Shown: in pieces, positions 16,503-27,169 of the stretch
Numbering within the stretch: the stretch's first letter is position 1
Layout of the letters: every line of letters begins with the position of its first letter
Notes under the pieces: model-generated
What the model saw: only the letters and a program-made list of their open reading frames with translations
What the model was told of the DNA's origin: nothing
Databases searched by the model: none
Translations under genes and position numbers: made by a program
Source of the DNA: JAXMAR01 sp046350295
GTDB taxonomy: Bacteria; Planctomycetota; Planctomycetia; Gemmatales; Gemmataceae
NCBI GenBank assembly: GCA_046350295.1
Contig: JAXMAR010000039.1
Coordinates: 12,383 to 76,382, forward strand
Reading direction: 5' to 3'
Length of the DNA stretch: 64,000 bases

Positions 16503-19032
16503 ATGTTCCGCCTCCCGGCTCTTGCCGCTCTCGCTCTGCTCCCTGCTTTGGCTCACGGACAAAGTCCCGCCTCCAAGACTGTCACATTCAATCGCGATAT
16601 CCGCCCGATCCTGTCGAACAACTGCTTCCTTTGCCACGGCCCCGCCAAGACCACGCGCAAGGCCGACCTGCGCCTCGACCTCGAGGAAAGCGCCCGCGAA
16701 GACCGTGGTGGCTATTCCGCCATCGTCTCGGGCAAGCCGCTCGAAAGCGCCCTCTATCAGCGCCTCATCGAGAAGGAGCCGGCCAAGCGCATGCCGCCCG
16801 CCTCGTCCCACAAGAAGGTCACGCCCGAGCAAATCGCGCTGATCCGCCGCTGGATCGAGCAGGGCGCCAAGTACGAGAAGCACTGGGCCTTCATCGCCCC
16901 AGACCGTTCCTCGATTCCGGACGTGAAAAACAAGACTTGGGCCCGCAACCCGATCGATCGCTTCCTCCTCAAGCGTCTCGAAGAATCCGGGATGACACCG
17001 TCGCCGGAAGCAAGCAAGGAAACCTTGATACGCCGCGTCACGTTCGACCTCACCGGCCTGCCGCCGACGCTCGCCGAGATCGACGCCTTCTTGAAAGACA
17101 AATCGCCCGACGCCTACGAAAAAGTCGTCGACCGCCTCCTCGCCTCCCCGCGTTACGGTGAGCGCATGGTCCTCGACTGGCTCGACGCCGCCCGCTACTC
17201 GGATTCCAACGGCTACCAGACCACCGACGGCACGCGCGCCATGTGGCCCTGGCGACTGGGCCATCCAGCGCTGAACGACAACATGCCCTTCGACCAGTTC
17301 ACCATCGAGCAGATTGCCGGCGACCTCTTGCCCAAGCCGAACGTCGCCCAGAAGAATCGCCACCGGCTTCCACCGCAACCACATGCTCAACGGCGAGGGC
17401 GGTCGCATCGCCGAGGAGTCACGCGTCGATTACGTGCAGGATCGCGTCGAGACCACCGCCACCGTCTGGCTCGGCCTCACCGCCAACTGCGGCCGCTGCC
17501 ACGACCAAGTACGACCCCTTCACGCAGAAGGAGTATTACCAGCTCTTCGCCTACTGGAACAGCGTCGACGAGTCCGGCGGCGTCGATCGCCGCAGCAGCA
17601 CCGCCGCCCCCACCATCGAGCTGCCGACCGACGAACAGACCAAGAAGATCGACGACCAGGCCGCGAAGGTCATCTAAGGCCGAAGAAAAACTGAAGAACG
17701 ATCACGGATGAAGCCCCAGCAAAGCAGCCCGACTGGGAGAACCAAGACCGAGAAGGTTCCTGGCCCGGTCGTAGCGGCCTTGAAAGTTGACTCCATCAAC
17801 GCACCGCCGAACAAAAAGCGGTCACCGATTTCTATTTCGGCCTGTCCCCGGAGCCGCCAGAAAGTGAACGCCGAGGTGGACGCCGCCAAGAAGACGCTGA
17901 CCGCCCTCAAGAACGAAGTCTTGATCACGATGATCATGCAGGAGCGAACCACGCCGCGCGACACCTTTATCCTCAAACGCGGCATCTACAACGCCTACGA
18001 CAAAGTGAGCCGCGCCTGCCCGCCGTCCTGCCGCCGCTGCCCAAGGACGCCCCCAACGACCGCCTCGGCCTCGCCCGTTGGCTCGTCGACCGCAAGAACC
18101 CGCTCACCGCCCGCGTTATTGCCAACCGCTACACTGGCAATCTTTCTTCGGCGCCGGCCTCGTCAAAACCACAGAGGACTTCGGCGCCCAGGGCGAAAAA
18201 CGCCGAGCCACCCCGAGTTGCTCGACTGGCTCGCCGTCGAGTTCATGGAGCCGAGCGTTTCCCAGATCCGCCGAGCAAGGGCTGGGGCAAGGGCTGGAAC
18301 GTCAAGCACATCCATCGCCTCATCGTCACCAGCGCCGCCTACCGCCAATCGAGCAAAGTCACGCCCGCGCTCCTGGAGAAGGACCCTGACAACCGCCTCC
18401 TCGCGCGTTTCCCGCGCGTCCGCCACGCCCCCTTTGCCCTGCGCGACCAGGCCCTCTCCCTCGCCGGCCTCCTCGTCGAGAAGATTGGCGGCCCCCCCGT
18501 CCGCCCCTACCAGCCGCCGGGCCTCTGGGAGGACTTTAGCTTCAACCAGATCAAATACACGCAAGACCACGGCGACAAGCTCTACCGCCGCAGCCTCTAC
18601 ACCTTCTGGCGCCGCTCCATCGCCCCGCCCAACATGTTCGATACCCCGAGCCGTCAGGTCTGCACCGTCCGCGCCTCGCGCACCAATACGCCACTGCACG
18701 CGCTGATCCTGTTGAACGACGTCACCTTCGTTGAAGCCGCTCGCGTCTGGGCCGAAAAGCTGATGCGCGACGCGAAAACGCCGGACGACCGCCTACGCCT
18801 TGCCTTCCACGAGGCGACCTCACGGCCAATCAAGGACGCGGAGCTGAAACTGCTGCGCGGCGCCTACGAGCGCACGCTGGAGAAATACCGCGCCGACACC
18901 GCCACCGCAGAGAAGCTGGTGACAAGCGGCGAATGGCCGCGCGCGAAAGGGATCGACACGGTTGAGCAGGCCGCCCTGACAGCGGTGCTGAACGTGATAT
19001 TGAACCTAGACGAAGTCGTAACCCGGGAGTAA
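16503..19032 (+). pseudogene. PSCyt1/DUF1549/DUF1553 planctomycete cytochrome protein, several frame breaks
   Basis: Starts with a signal peptide (residues 1-20), then the PSCyt1 haem-binding segment Asn-Asn-Cys-Phe-Leu-Cys-His-Gly (CxxCH) and Leu-Arg-Leu-Asp-Leu, then the DUF1549 region (Asn-Pro-Ile-Asp-Arg-Phe, Leu-Thr-Gly-Leu-Pro-Pro-Thr, Asp-Ala-Ala-Arg-Tyr-Ser-Asp-Ser). Near 17350 the frame breaks; matching sequence continues in other frames (His-Arg-Asn-His-Met-Leu-Asn-Gly-Glu-Gly-Gly; Cys-Gly-Arg-Cys-His-Asp; Pro-Ser-Arg-Gln at ~18645) to the stop at 19032, which ends a DUF1553-type domain. At least four indels are needed. Such proteins are exported, c-haem-carrying and usually next to DUF1501 genes; here the DUF1501 gene (20359) is separated by a PIN toxin-antitoxin pair and one ORF. 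Confidence 0.85.
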
Positions 19033-19035
19033 CGA

Positions 19036-19485
19036 TCAGGTCTCGAGAATGTCCAAAAAGGTTACTGGCGTGACGATCTCAAACGACAACCGCCGTTTTT
19101 CGAGCTCTGCGATGTCGAGAAGATCTCGGTCGTTGGTGACGACATACTCCGCGCGCCCCGCCCGCGCAACCGCCAAGAAAGCGTTGTCATCCGGGTCGCG
19201 GCTGAGCACAAGGGCCTTGGGCTCCGCCACCATCGTGACCCGCGAATCGTCTGCGAAGCGACGATGCCAGCGCCTGATGATATCCTCGGAGAATCCGAGA
19301 ACCTCGCCGAACACCTCAAGATACTCGTCGACGAGTGCCGAACCGACTACGAGCTGCAGTTTCTTTTCCAGCAACCAAAGGCGGACCACCTGTCTGTTGG
19401 GGCTCTCCTTGGATTTCGTCAAGAACGAACGAACAAATACGTTGGTGTCGAAAACAACGGGCATTCGCTCCTTCTTGGCTGTCAT
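19036..19485 (-). CDS. PIN-domain ribonuclease toxin
   Basis: A 149-residue PIN protein of the putative-toxin (COG1569-like) group. Expected acidic residues are visible: Asp13 in Val-Phe-Asp-Thr-Asn-Val-Phe, a Glu in the Asp-Glu-Tyr-Leu-Glu helix, Asp in Arg-Asp-Pro-Asp-Asp-Asn-Ala-Phe, and Asp in Val-Thr-Asn-Asp-Arg-Asp-Leu-Leu. PIN toxins are Mg-dependent RNases. The start lies two bases after the stop of the antitoxin-like gene, so they form an operon. It ends four bases from the stop of the PSCyt gene, tail to tail. It probably forms a VapBC-like pair. Confidence 0.88.
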   Translation of the reverse strand: MTAKKERMPVVFDTNVFVRSFLTKSKESPNRQVVRLWLLEKKLQLVVGSALVDEYLEVFGEVLGFSEDIIRRWHRRFADDSRVTMVAEPKALVLSRDPDDNAFLAVARAGRAEYVVTNDRDLLDIAELEKRRLSFEIVTPVTFLDILET

Positions 19486-19487
19486 CG

Positions 19488-19718
19488 CTAGCGCTTACCC
19501 TTGGACCGCATGGCACGAAGTCTCTCTTCCGCCTCGCCCACTGTCAGCCCCGTCTTCCTGGCGGCTGTCTCGCTGTCGGCCAACAAATCCTCATCCGCCA
19601 CGCGTTCGAGGAAATCAGCCACCGCCTGCTCCGCGAGGATTTCCGGCTTCGTGCGCCGGCGTCGCGCAACGTCGACCAGCGCGTGCCAAACCGTTTCCTT
19701 GAAGACCATAGTCGCCAT
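19488..19718 (-). CDS. Small antitoxin-like protein paired with the PIN toxin
   Basis: A 76-residue, charged helical protein. The ATG at 19718 is chosen because GGGAGGG lies about seven bases upstream (a TTG two codons earlier would crowd it). It starts Ala-Thr-Met-Val-Phe-Lys-Glu-Thr-Val-Trp, then a basic Ala-Arg-Arg-Arg-Arg-Thr-Lys-Pro segment and a long acidic helix with Asp-Glu-Asp. This layout fits a ribbon-helix-helix-like DNA-binding antitoxin, though the N-terminal strand is not certain. Its gene precedes and nearly touches the PIN gene. Confidence 0.7.
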   Translation of the reverse strand: MATMVFKETVWHALVDVARRRRTKPEILAEQAVADFLERVADEDLLADSETAARKTGLTVGEAEERLRAMRSKGKR

Positions 19719-19760
19719 TAGCAACCCTCCCGTGAACTTACCGCAACATTGTACCCGAAA

Positions 19761-20357
19761 ATGGACCCCTTCAAAGGCGAAATGTCGAAGGCCTCACACA
19801 GTGACCGTTTGGCAGAGCTCGTGCAGCAAGCGCGGCGCTTAGTCCAGCTTGCTCGTCCGACGACCGCGTACATCCTTCGCGTGCTCGATTCTCTTACGCC
19901 CGGAGACGTGGAACAGCTCGGAAAGTGGGAGCTCGACAAAATCAGATCGGAAGCGATTGTCGACAGAATTACTCACGATCTAGGAAAGGACCGAGCAGTT
20001 ATCTATGAGGTACTCGGTCGCTGCCTTCGACTTGATGTCTGGACTGATTGCCTTCAGCATTATTCGGCTCAACGAGAGATGTATCTAAAGAGCGGCACGG
20101 CAGACACGAAGATCAAGGATTACTTCGGGCGGCCGCCTGCCGTGTATACGTACCTCCATCACCGGGGCATCGACCAATGGAATACCGAGTCAGAGGCGGC
20201 CTCGTCTTGCATGCTGATCGAGGATAACGAGTGGGCAGCGATCTGCTCAGGATACTTGGTACACGCCGGCTTCGCGTTTCCGACCACGCTCGCACTGTTA
20301 GAAACTGCCATGAGTCAGCAGTGGAAGAAGTGGCCGTTGCTTTGGAGATATTTCTGA
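19761..20357 (+). CDS. Hypothetical protein
   Basis: A ~198-residue protein I cannot assign. The ATG at 19761 or, with AAAGG just upstream, the ATG at 19782 is the likely start. The first ~110 residues are helical (Leu-Val-Gln-Gln-Ala-Arg-Arg-Leu-Val-Gln-Leu-Ala and others) with a Cys-Leu-Arg-Leu-Asp-Val-Trp segment. A Trp-rich C-terminus (Gln-Gln-Trp-Lys-Lys-Trp-Pro-Leu-Leu-Trp-Arg-Tyr-Phe) ends one base before the DUF1501 start. Codon use is less G+C-biased than in the flanking PSCyt and DUF1501 genes, which with the PIN pair suggests an inserted cassette. Confidence 0.6.
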   Translation: MDPFKGEMSKASHSDRLAELVQQARRLVQLARPTTAYILRVLDSLTPGDVEQLGKWELDKIRSEAIVDRITHDLGKDRAVIYEVLGRCLRLDVWTDCLQHYSAQREMYLKSGTADTKIKDYFGRPPAVYTYLHHRGIDQWNTESEAASSCMLIEDNEWAAICSGYLVHAGFAFPTTLALLETAMSQQWKKWPLLWRYF

Positions 20358-20358
20358 C

Positions 20359-21828
20359 ATGCACCGCATCGCGCAACACCAACTCCGCCTCACCCGCCGC
20401 CAACTCCTCGGCCGCGCCGGCGCCGGCCTCGGCTTCGCCGCCCTCGCCTCCCTCGTCGGCAAAGCCCCCGCCGCCGACACGCCCACGCCCGCGGCGCCCC
20501 CCGAACGCATCGGCGGCCTCCCCGGCGTCCCCCACTTCGTGCCCAAGGCCAAGCGCGTCATCTACCTGATGCAGACCGGCGCCCCGTCCCATGTCGATCT
20601 CTTCGACTACAAGCCGGCCCTCGAAGCCCGCCGCGGCACGCTCCTGCCCCCCAGCGTCCAGATGGGCCAGCGTCTCACGACCATGACGACGACCCAGCGC
20701 CAGCTCGTCCTCCCCGGGATCGCCCCCTTCCGCCGCTGGGGACGCAGCGGCCAGTGGCTCTGCGACTTCCTGCCTCACACCGGCTCCATCGCCGACGATA
20801 TCTGCATCGTCAAGTCAATGACGACCACCGCCATCAACCACGCCCCCGCCGTCACCCTCTTTCTCACGGGGACCGAAATGCCCGGCCGGCCCAGCATGGG
20901 CGCCTGGCTCGCCTATGGCCTCGGCTCCATGACCAACGAACTCCCCACCTTCATCGCCATGACCAGCCAGGACCGCGAGCTTTCCTGCGGCCAGCTTTTC
21001 TTCGATTACTACTGGGGCTCCGGCTTCCTCCCCTCGCGCTATCAGGGCGTGAAGATGCGCTCCAATGGCGATCCCGTCCTCTATCTCTCCAATCCCGCCG
21101 GCCTCACCCACGACGTCCGCCGCGGCCTCCTCGATGACCTCGGCGCCCTCAACCGCCTCCACGAAGCCGACGTCGGCGACCCCGAGATCGCCACCCGCAT
21201 CGCCCAGTACGAAATGGCCTTCCGCATGCAGACCTCCGTCCCCGAACTCACCGATCTCTCGCGCGAGCCACGCCACATCCTCGACATGTACGGCCCGGAC
21301 GTCACTCGCCGCGGCTCCTTCGCCTGGAACTGCATCATGGCCCGCCGCATGGCCGAGCGCGGCGTCCGTTTCGTCCAGCTCATGCACGCCGGCTGGGACC
21401 AGCACAACAACCTCCCCACCCAGCTCGCCATCCAGTGCCGCGATACCGACCAGCCCTCCGCCGCCCTCGTCAAGGACCTCAAAGCGCGCGGCCTCCTCGA
21501 AGACACCCTCGTCATCTGGGGCGGCGAATTCGGCCGCACCGTCTTCGTCCAGGGCGACTACACCCAACCTCGCTTCGGCCGCGACCACCACGGCCGCTGC
21601 TTCTCCATCTGGCTCGCCGGCGCCGGAATCAAGGGGGGCAGCACCTACGGCGAGACCGACGACTTCTGCTACAACGTCGTCGATAACCCTGTCGACGCCT
21701 TTGACTTCCAGGCGACGATTCTCCACATCCTCGGCATCGACCACACGCGATTGACGTTCCGCTTCCAGGGACGCGACTACCGGCTGACGGACGTCCACGG
21801 CGAAGTCGTCCGCGGCATCCTCGCGTAA
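20359..21828 (+). CDS. DUF1501 family protein, Tat-exported
   Basis: A 489-residue protein. The N-terminus holds a Tat signal: Thr-Arg-Arg-Gln-Leu-Leu-Gly-Arg, then an Ala/Gly/Leu stretch to about residue 38. The mature part shows DUF1501 hallmarks: Ala-Lys-Arg-Val-Ile-Tyr-Leu-Met-Gln-Thr-Gly-Ala-Pro-Ser-His-Val-Asp, a Trp-Gly-Gly-Glu-Phe-Gly-Arg motif, and Asp-Phe-Gln-Ala-Thr-Ile-Leu-His-Ile-Leu-Gly before the Asp-Tyr-Arg-Leu-Thr-Asp tail. It is full length and unbroken. DUF1501 proteins have an alkaline-phosphatase/sulfatase-like fold and are normally adjacent to a PSCyt1/DUF1549/DUF1553 gene, here at 16503 but split by inserted genes. The exact activity is unknown. Confidence 0.93.
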   Translation: MHRIAQHQLRLTRRQLLGRAGAGLGFAALASLVGKAPAADTPTPAAPPERIGGLPGVPHFVPKAKRVIYLMQTGAPSHVDLFDYKPALEARRGTLLPPSVQMGQRLTTMTTTQRQLVLPGIAPFRRWGRSGQWLCDFLPHTGSIADDICIVKSMTTTAINHAPAVTLFLTGTEMPGRPSMGAWLAYGLGSMTNELPTFIAMTSQDRELSCGQLFFDYYWGSGFLPSRYQGVKMRSNGDPVLYLSNPAGLTHDVRRGLLDDLGALNRLHEADVGDPEIATRIAQYEMAFRMQTSVPELTDLSREPRHILDMYGPDVTRRGSFAWNCIMARRMAERGVRFVQLMHAGWDQHNNLPTQLAIQCRDTDQPSAALVKDLKARGLLEDTLVIWGGEFGRTVFVQGDYTQPRFGRDHHGRCFSIWLAGAGIKGGSTYGETDDFCYNVVDNPVDAFDFQATILHILGIDHTRLTFRFQGRDYRLTDVHGEVVRGILA

Positions 21829-21847
21829 TGTGCCGTTCCCCCGTTTA

Positions 21848-21870
21848 GCCCCGGTTCGCAGAACCGGGGC
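21848..21870. repeat. GCCCCGGTTC palindrome, copy 1
   Basis: GCCCCGGTTC, loop gca, GAACCGGGGC: a perfect 10-bp stem 19 bp after the DUF1501 stop. Related hairpins occur at 57568-57634. No T-tract follows, so it is a repeat rather than an obvious intrinsic terminator. Confidence 0.7.
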
Positions 21871-22109
21871 GGACGCCGCCTCCTCCACGCCAGCTCTGCG
21901 CCAAGCAGTTTGGCGCGGACCCTCCGACGCTAACCGCCATCGCGACAACCGCTTCGGACAAACCGAGAGGTTCCGCGCCACCGCGCCGACCCCCACCCCC
22001 CCCAATCAATTGACCACCGAGCTTGACAAACGAGAATTCGCGCCCGCATCGCAATTCCCTTGGGCGCGTCACGGGGTTATGGTCTAATGATCGAACGAAG
22101 GAGGAAATC

Positions 22110-22802
22110 ATGCCCGCCGTCGCCACACGCCGCATCGAGACCGGCATCGTGCTCGAGAACATCACCTGGCAGACCTACGAACGGCTGCTGCGCGAGGTCG
22201 GCGAACGGCCCATTCGCCTCACGTACGACCACGGAGACCTCGAAATCATGACGCTCTCCCACGGCCACGAGAAAAAGAAACGTATTCTCGGCCGCTGCGT
22301 CGACTTTCTTACCTTCGAGTTGAACATCCCCATGGCCAGCGGCGGCTCGAACACGCTCCGCTGGAAGCTGAAGAAGAGGGGCCTCGAGCCGGACGAATGT
22401 TACTGGTTCAAGCACGAAAAAGCGATGCGCGGCAAAGACGAGTTCGAGCCGAATGTCGATCCGTCGCCGGACCTCGCCCTGGAAATCGACGTCACCTCAA
22501 GCTGCATGGACCGCATGGCGATCTACGCCGCGCTGGGCATTCTGGAAGTTTGGCGCTACTACCGCCGTCGGCTGCGCGTCTACCGCCTTACCGAGGAGAA
22601 GAAGTACGAAGAAAGTGAGGAGAGCGCGGTTTTTCCGTTCCTACACGTCCACGAGCTGGAACGCTTCATCCATCGAGCGGAAAAGGAAGACGAGACGACC
22701 GTGATGCATGAGTATGTCGCGTGGCTGCGCGCCGAGGTCGTCCCCGCCTTTGAAAAATGGAAAGCCAAGGGCAACGGCCGCCGCAAGACGAAAGGCGATT
22801 GA
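22110..22802 (+). CDS. Uma2 family (DUF820) nuclease-fold protein
   Basis: A 230-residue protein of the Uma2/DUF820 family, which has a restriction-endonuclease-like fold and is greatly expanded in cyanobacteria and planctomycetes. Visible features: Thr-Trp-Gln-Thr-Tyr-Glu-Arg-Leu-Leu near 19-27, Leu-Thr-Tyr-Asp-His-Gly-Asp-Leu-Glu-Ile-Met near 39-49, Ser-His-Gly-His-Glu, Pro-Asp-Leu-Ala-Leu-Glu-Ile-Asp-Val-Thr-Ser near 128-138 (the Asp and Glu-x-Asp of the presumed active site), and Ile-Leu-Glu-Val-Trp-Arg-Tyr. The start follows AAGGAGG. Cellular role unknown. It ends one base before the GyrI-like gene. Confidence 0.9.
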   Translation: MPAVATRRIETGIVLENITWQTYERLLREVGERPIRLTYDHGDLEIMTLSHGHEKKKRILGRCVDFLTFELNIPMASGGSNTLRWKLKKRGLEPDECYWFKHEKAMRGKDEFEPNVDPSPDLALEIDVTSSCMDRMAIYAALGILEVWRYYRRRLRVYRLTEEKKYEESEESAVFPFLHVHELERFIHRAEKEDETTVMHEYVAWLRAEVVPAFEKWKAKGNGRRKTKGD

Positions 22803-22803
22803 C

Positions 22804-23262
22804 ATGCCCCACGCCATCCGCCTCGAACACCTCCCCGCCCTCCCGCTCGCCGTCGTCCGCCGCCGCGCCGCCCAGGCGCAGCTTCCCAAGGTCGTCCCCG
22901 AAGCCTGCGGCGCCGTCTGGAACCTCATCAAAGCCAACAACATCCCCGGCGCCGGCCGCCATGTCGCCCTCTATCTCGATGGCGTCATCAACCTCGAAGT
23001 CGGCGTCGAGCTCGAAACGCCCTTCTCTGGCTGCGGCGAGCTTCTCGCCTCGGCGACGCCCGCCGGCCCCGTCGCCACCACCACGCACTTCGGCCCCTAC
23101 CAGCAACTGCACCAGGCCCACCAGGCGATCCTCAACTGGGCCGCCGCCAACGGACACACCTTCGCCGGCCCCAGCTGGGAGATCTACGGCCACTGGCTCG
23201 ACGAATGGAACGCCGATCCCAGCAAGATCCGCACCGACATTTTCTACCTTCTGAACCCCTGA
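22804..23262 (+). CDS. GyrI-like / AraC effector-binding-fold protein
   Basis: A 152-residue protein with the GyrI-like small-molecule-binding fold: an N-terminal Leu-Pro-Ala-Leu-Pro-Leu-Ala-Val-Val-Arg strand, Val-Ala-Leu-Tyr-Leu, Asn-Leu-Glu-Val-Gly-Val-Glu-Leu, then Ala-Thr-Thr-Thr-His-Phe-Gly-Pro-Tyr-Gln-Gln-Leu and a C-terminal Trp-Glu-Ile-Tyr-Gly-His-Trp. The family includes transcription-factor effector domains and stand-alone ligand binders; no DNA-binding domain is present. Its ATG overlaps nothing but follows the Uma2 stop by one base, so the two are probably co-transcribed. Confidence 0.82.
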   Translation: MPHAIRLEHLPALPLAVVRRRAAQAQLPKVVPEACGAVWNLIKANNIPGAGRHVALYLDGVINLEVGVELETPFSGCGELLASATPAGPVATTTHFGPYQQLHQAHQAILNWAAANGHTFAGPSWEIYGHWLDEWNADPSKIRTDIFYLLNP

Positions 23263-23285
23263 AAACGCCGGCCGCGCCAACCCAC

Positions 23286-25902
<2,617 letters not shown>

Positions 25903-26148
25903 GCTACGATTCTCCCACGCGAGTCCGGCAAACTCAAGCAAGAGCACGTCGTCGGCACGTCTCCGAGCGGGCCGCAGCACGTTGAAAACGCGCCGCCCGA
26001 CCACGTTTTTCCTCTGGACAAACCCCCTCCTCTGTGGCATATCGCCCCCCTCTTGAGCACTGAACACGGGGTGGCGAGCAGCCGGCGTCGGCCCGGGGAT
26101 TTGGGCAAGCGCTCCGCGGCGCTCGTCGTGAAACGAGACGGGGGCCTT

Positions 26149-26601
26149 ATGCGCCGCGCCGTTTGGGGATTCGTCGCGATCGCGTTCTTGGGCGTGGCCG
26201 GCCACGCGAACGCGGACGATTCGGGCGGCTTCTTCACGCGCCTGTTCGGCGGCAAGAGCAAGGCCGAGACGAAGAAGGAGGAGGCGCGGGCCAAGGAGGC
26301 GTCCGCCGACTCGCGCTCGGAAGCGGAACTCGTCGCGGCCAAGAACGCCTATTTCGAACGTCTCAAGGTCTGCAACAAGCTGCGCGAGATCGCCCTGGAA
26401 AAGGGGGACGAGGAGCTGCTGCGCAAAGCCGAGCAGCTGGAGATCCGCGTCTGGGACGTCTACCAGGGACGGATGCGGCGCCTCGCGGGCGGCGGCTCGG
26501 CGCTCTCGGCGGAACAGGCGCTCGATAGCCGTCTGCCGCCGGACACCGCCGCGGGCCGCGGCCGTTCGACTGGCGATTCCTCAAGTGCCGCGCGGAGGTA
26601 G
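26149..26601 (+). CDS. Exported small hypothetical protein
   Basis: A 150-residue protein with a signal peptide (Arg-Arg start, hydrophobic residues 5-18, Ala-Asn-Ala near 22). The mature part has a Phe-Phe-Thr-Arg-Leu-Phe segment, a Lys/Glu/Ala-rich helix likely to be coiled coil (residues 36-75), and a helix around Arg-Lys-Ala-Glu-Gln-Leu-Glu-Ile-Arg-Val-Trp. No family recognised. It lies three bases before a predicted lipoprotein gene, and both precede a strong terminator, so they form a two-gene operon divergent from the kinase gene. Confidence 0.65.
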   Translation: MRRAVWGFVAIAFLGVAGHANADDSGGFFTRLFGGKSKAETKKEEARAKEASADSRSEAELVAAKNAYFERLKVCNKLREIALEKGDEELLRKAEQLEIRVWDVYQGRMRRLAGGGSALSAEQALDSRLPPDTAAGRGRSTGDSSSAARR

Positions 26602-26604
26602 GTC

Positions 26605-26817
26605 ATGACACGCTCGTGGTTCGCCTTGTTGCTGGTAGGCCTGGCCGGCTGCTTCGGCCCGCACGAGGAGAAGAAAGTTCGTCCCAGCGACGAGACGCGC
26701 CCGCCCGTCAAGTTGCGGCCGATCACGGCGGACATGGTGACGCCGGAGAACGCGAACCGCCGCGCGGAGCAGCTCTTCGAGATCCTGGACAAGGAGGACG
26801 AGGGAGCGAAGAAGTAG
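26605..26817 (+). CDS. Small predicted lipoprotein
   Basis: A 70-residue protein whose N-terminus (Leu-Leu-Leu-Val-Gly-Leu-Ala-Gly-Cys at residues 8-16) fits a lipobox, so it is probably lipidated at Cys16 and membrane-attached. The rest is charged, with a Pro-rich middle (Arg-Pro-Pro-Val-Lys-Leu-Arg-Pro) and a helical C-terminus ending in two lysines. It is the second gene of an operon with the exported protein at 26149 and is followed by a Rho-independent terminator at 26856. Confidence 0.7.
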   Translation: MTRSWFALLLVGLAGCFGPHEEKKVRPSDETRPPVKLRPITADMVTPENANRRAEQLFEILDKEDEGAKK

Positions 26818-26855
26818 CCGGAACACCACGCTGGCGCCGTCACGCGCGGCGCCTG

Positions 26856-26905
26856 GCCAGGTCGGCCGCTTTCGGGGGAAGCGCCGGCCTGGTCCTTTTT
26901 TTTTT
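26856..26905 (+). terminator. Rho-independent terminator
   Basis: CCAGGTCGGC pairs with GCCGGCCTGG (one G-U pair in RNA) around an inner GCTTTC/GGAAGC stem and is followed by ten T residues ending at 26905. It ends the two-gene operon 26149-26817; the next gene is on the opposite strand. Confidence 0.85.
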
Positions 26906-26935
26906 CGCGTGGACTCAAGTCCGCGCGGCTTCGCT

Positions 26936-27169
26936 TCACGGCAAAGCCTCGATGTACTCCACCTCCGGCACGAGCCGCCGCAACTCCTGCTCGATACCGT
27001 GAACGGCAGCCATGATCGAGCTGGGGCAGGAGCCGCAGACGCCGTTGAGGCGGATGCGGGCGACGCCGTCGGCCACGTCAACGACTTCGAGAGCGGAACC
27101 GTCCATGGCGAGGGCGGGGCCGACGTCGCGCGTGAGGGCTTCGATGACGCGTTGTCTCAGATCTTGCAT
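26936..27169 (-). CDS. NifU-like C-terminal (Nfu) domain protein
   Basis: A 77-residue stand-alone Nfu domain. It has Arg-Val-Ile-Glu-Ala-Leu-x-x-Asp-Val-Gly-Pro-Ala-Leu, Gly-Val-Ala-Arg-Ile-Arg-Leu, and Gly-Val-Cys-Gly-Ser-Cys-Pro-Ser-Ser, the CxxC that carries a bridging Fe-S cluster between two subunits. Nfu proteins deliver Fe-S clusters. The gene is the last of a leftward run after an ATP-grasp and an XdhC gene, overlapping the ATP-grasp gene by 13 bp. Together these suggest metal-cofactor assembly; XdhC serves molybdenum hydroxylases, which also carry Fe-S clusters. Confidence 0.9.
   Translation of the reverse strand: MQDLRQRVIEALTRDVGPALAMDGSALEVVDVADGVARIRLNGVCGSCPSSIMAAVHGIEQELRRLVPEVEYIEALP

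Noticed and set aside
21848..21870. Terminator after the DUF1501 gene
   Set aside because: The stem is not followed by a T-tract and its sequence recurs elsewhere, so it is annotated as a repeat.
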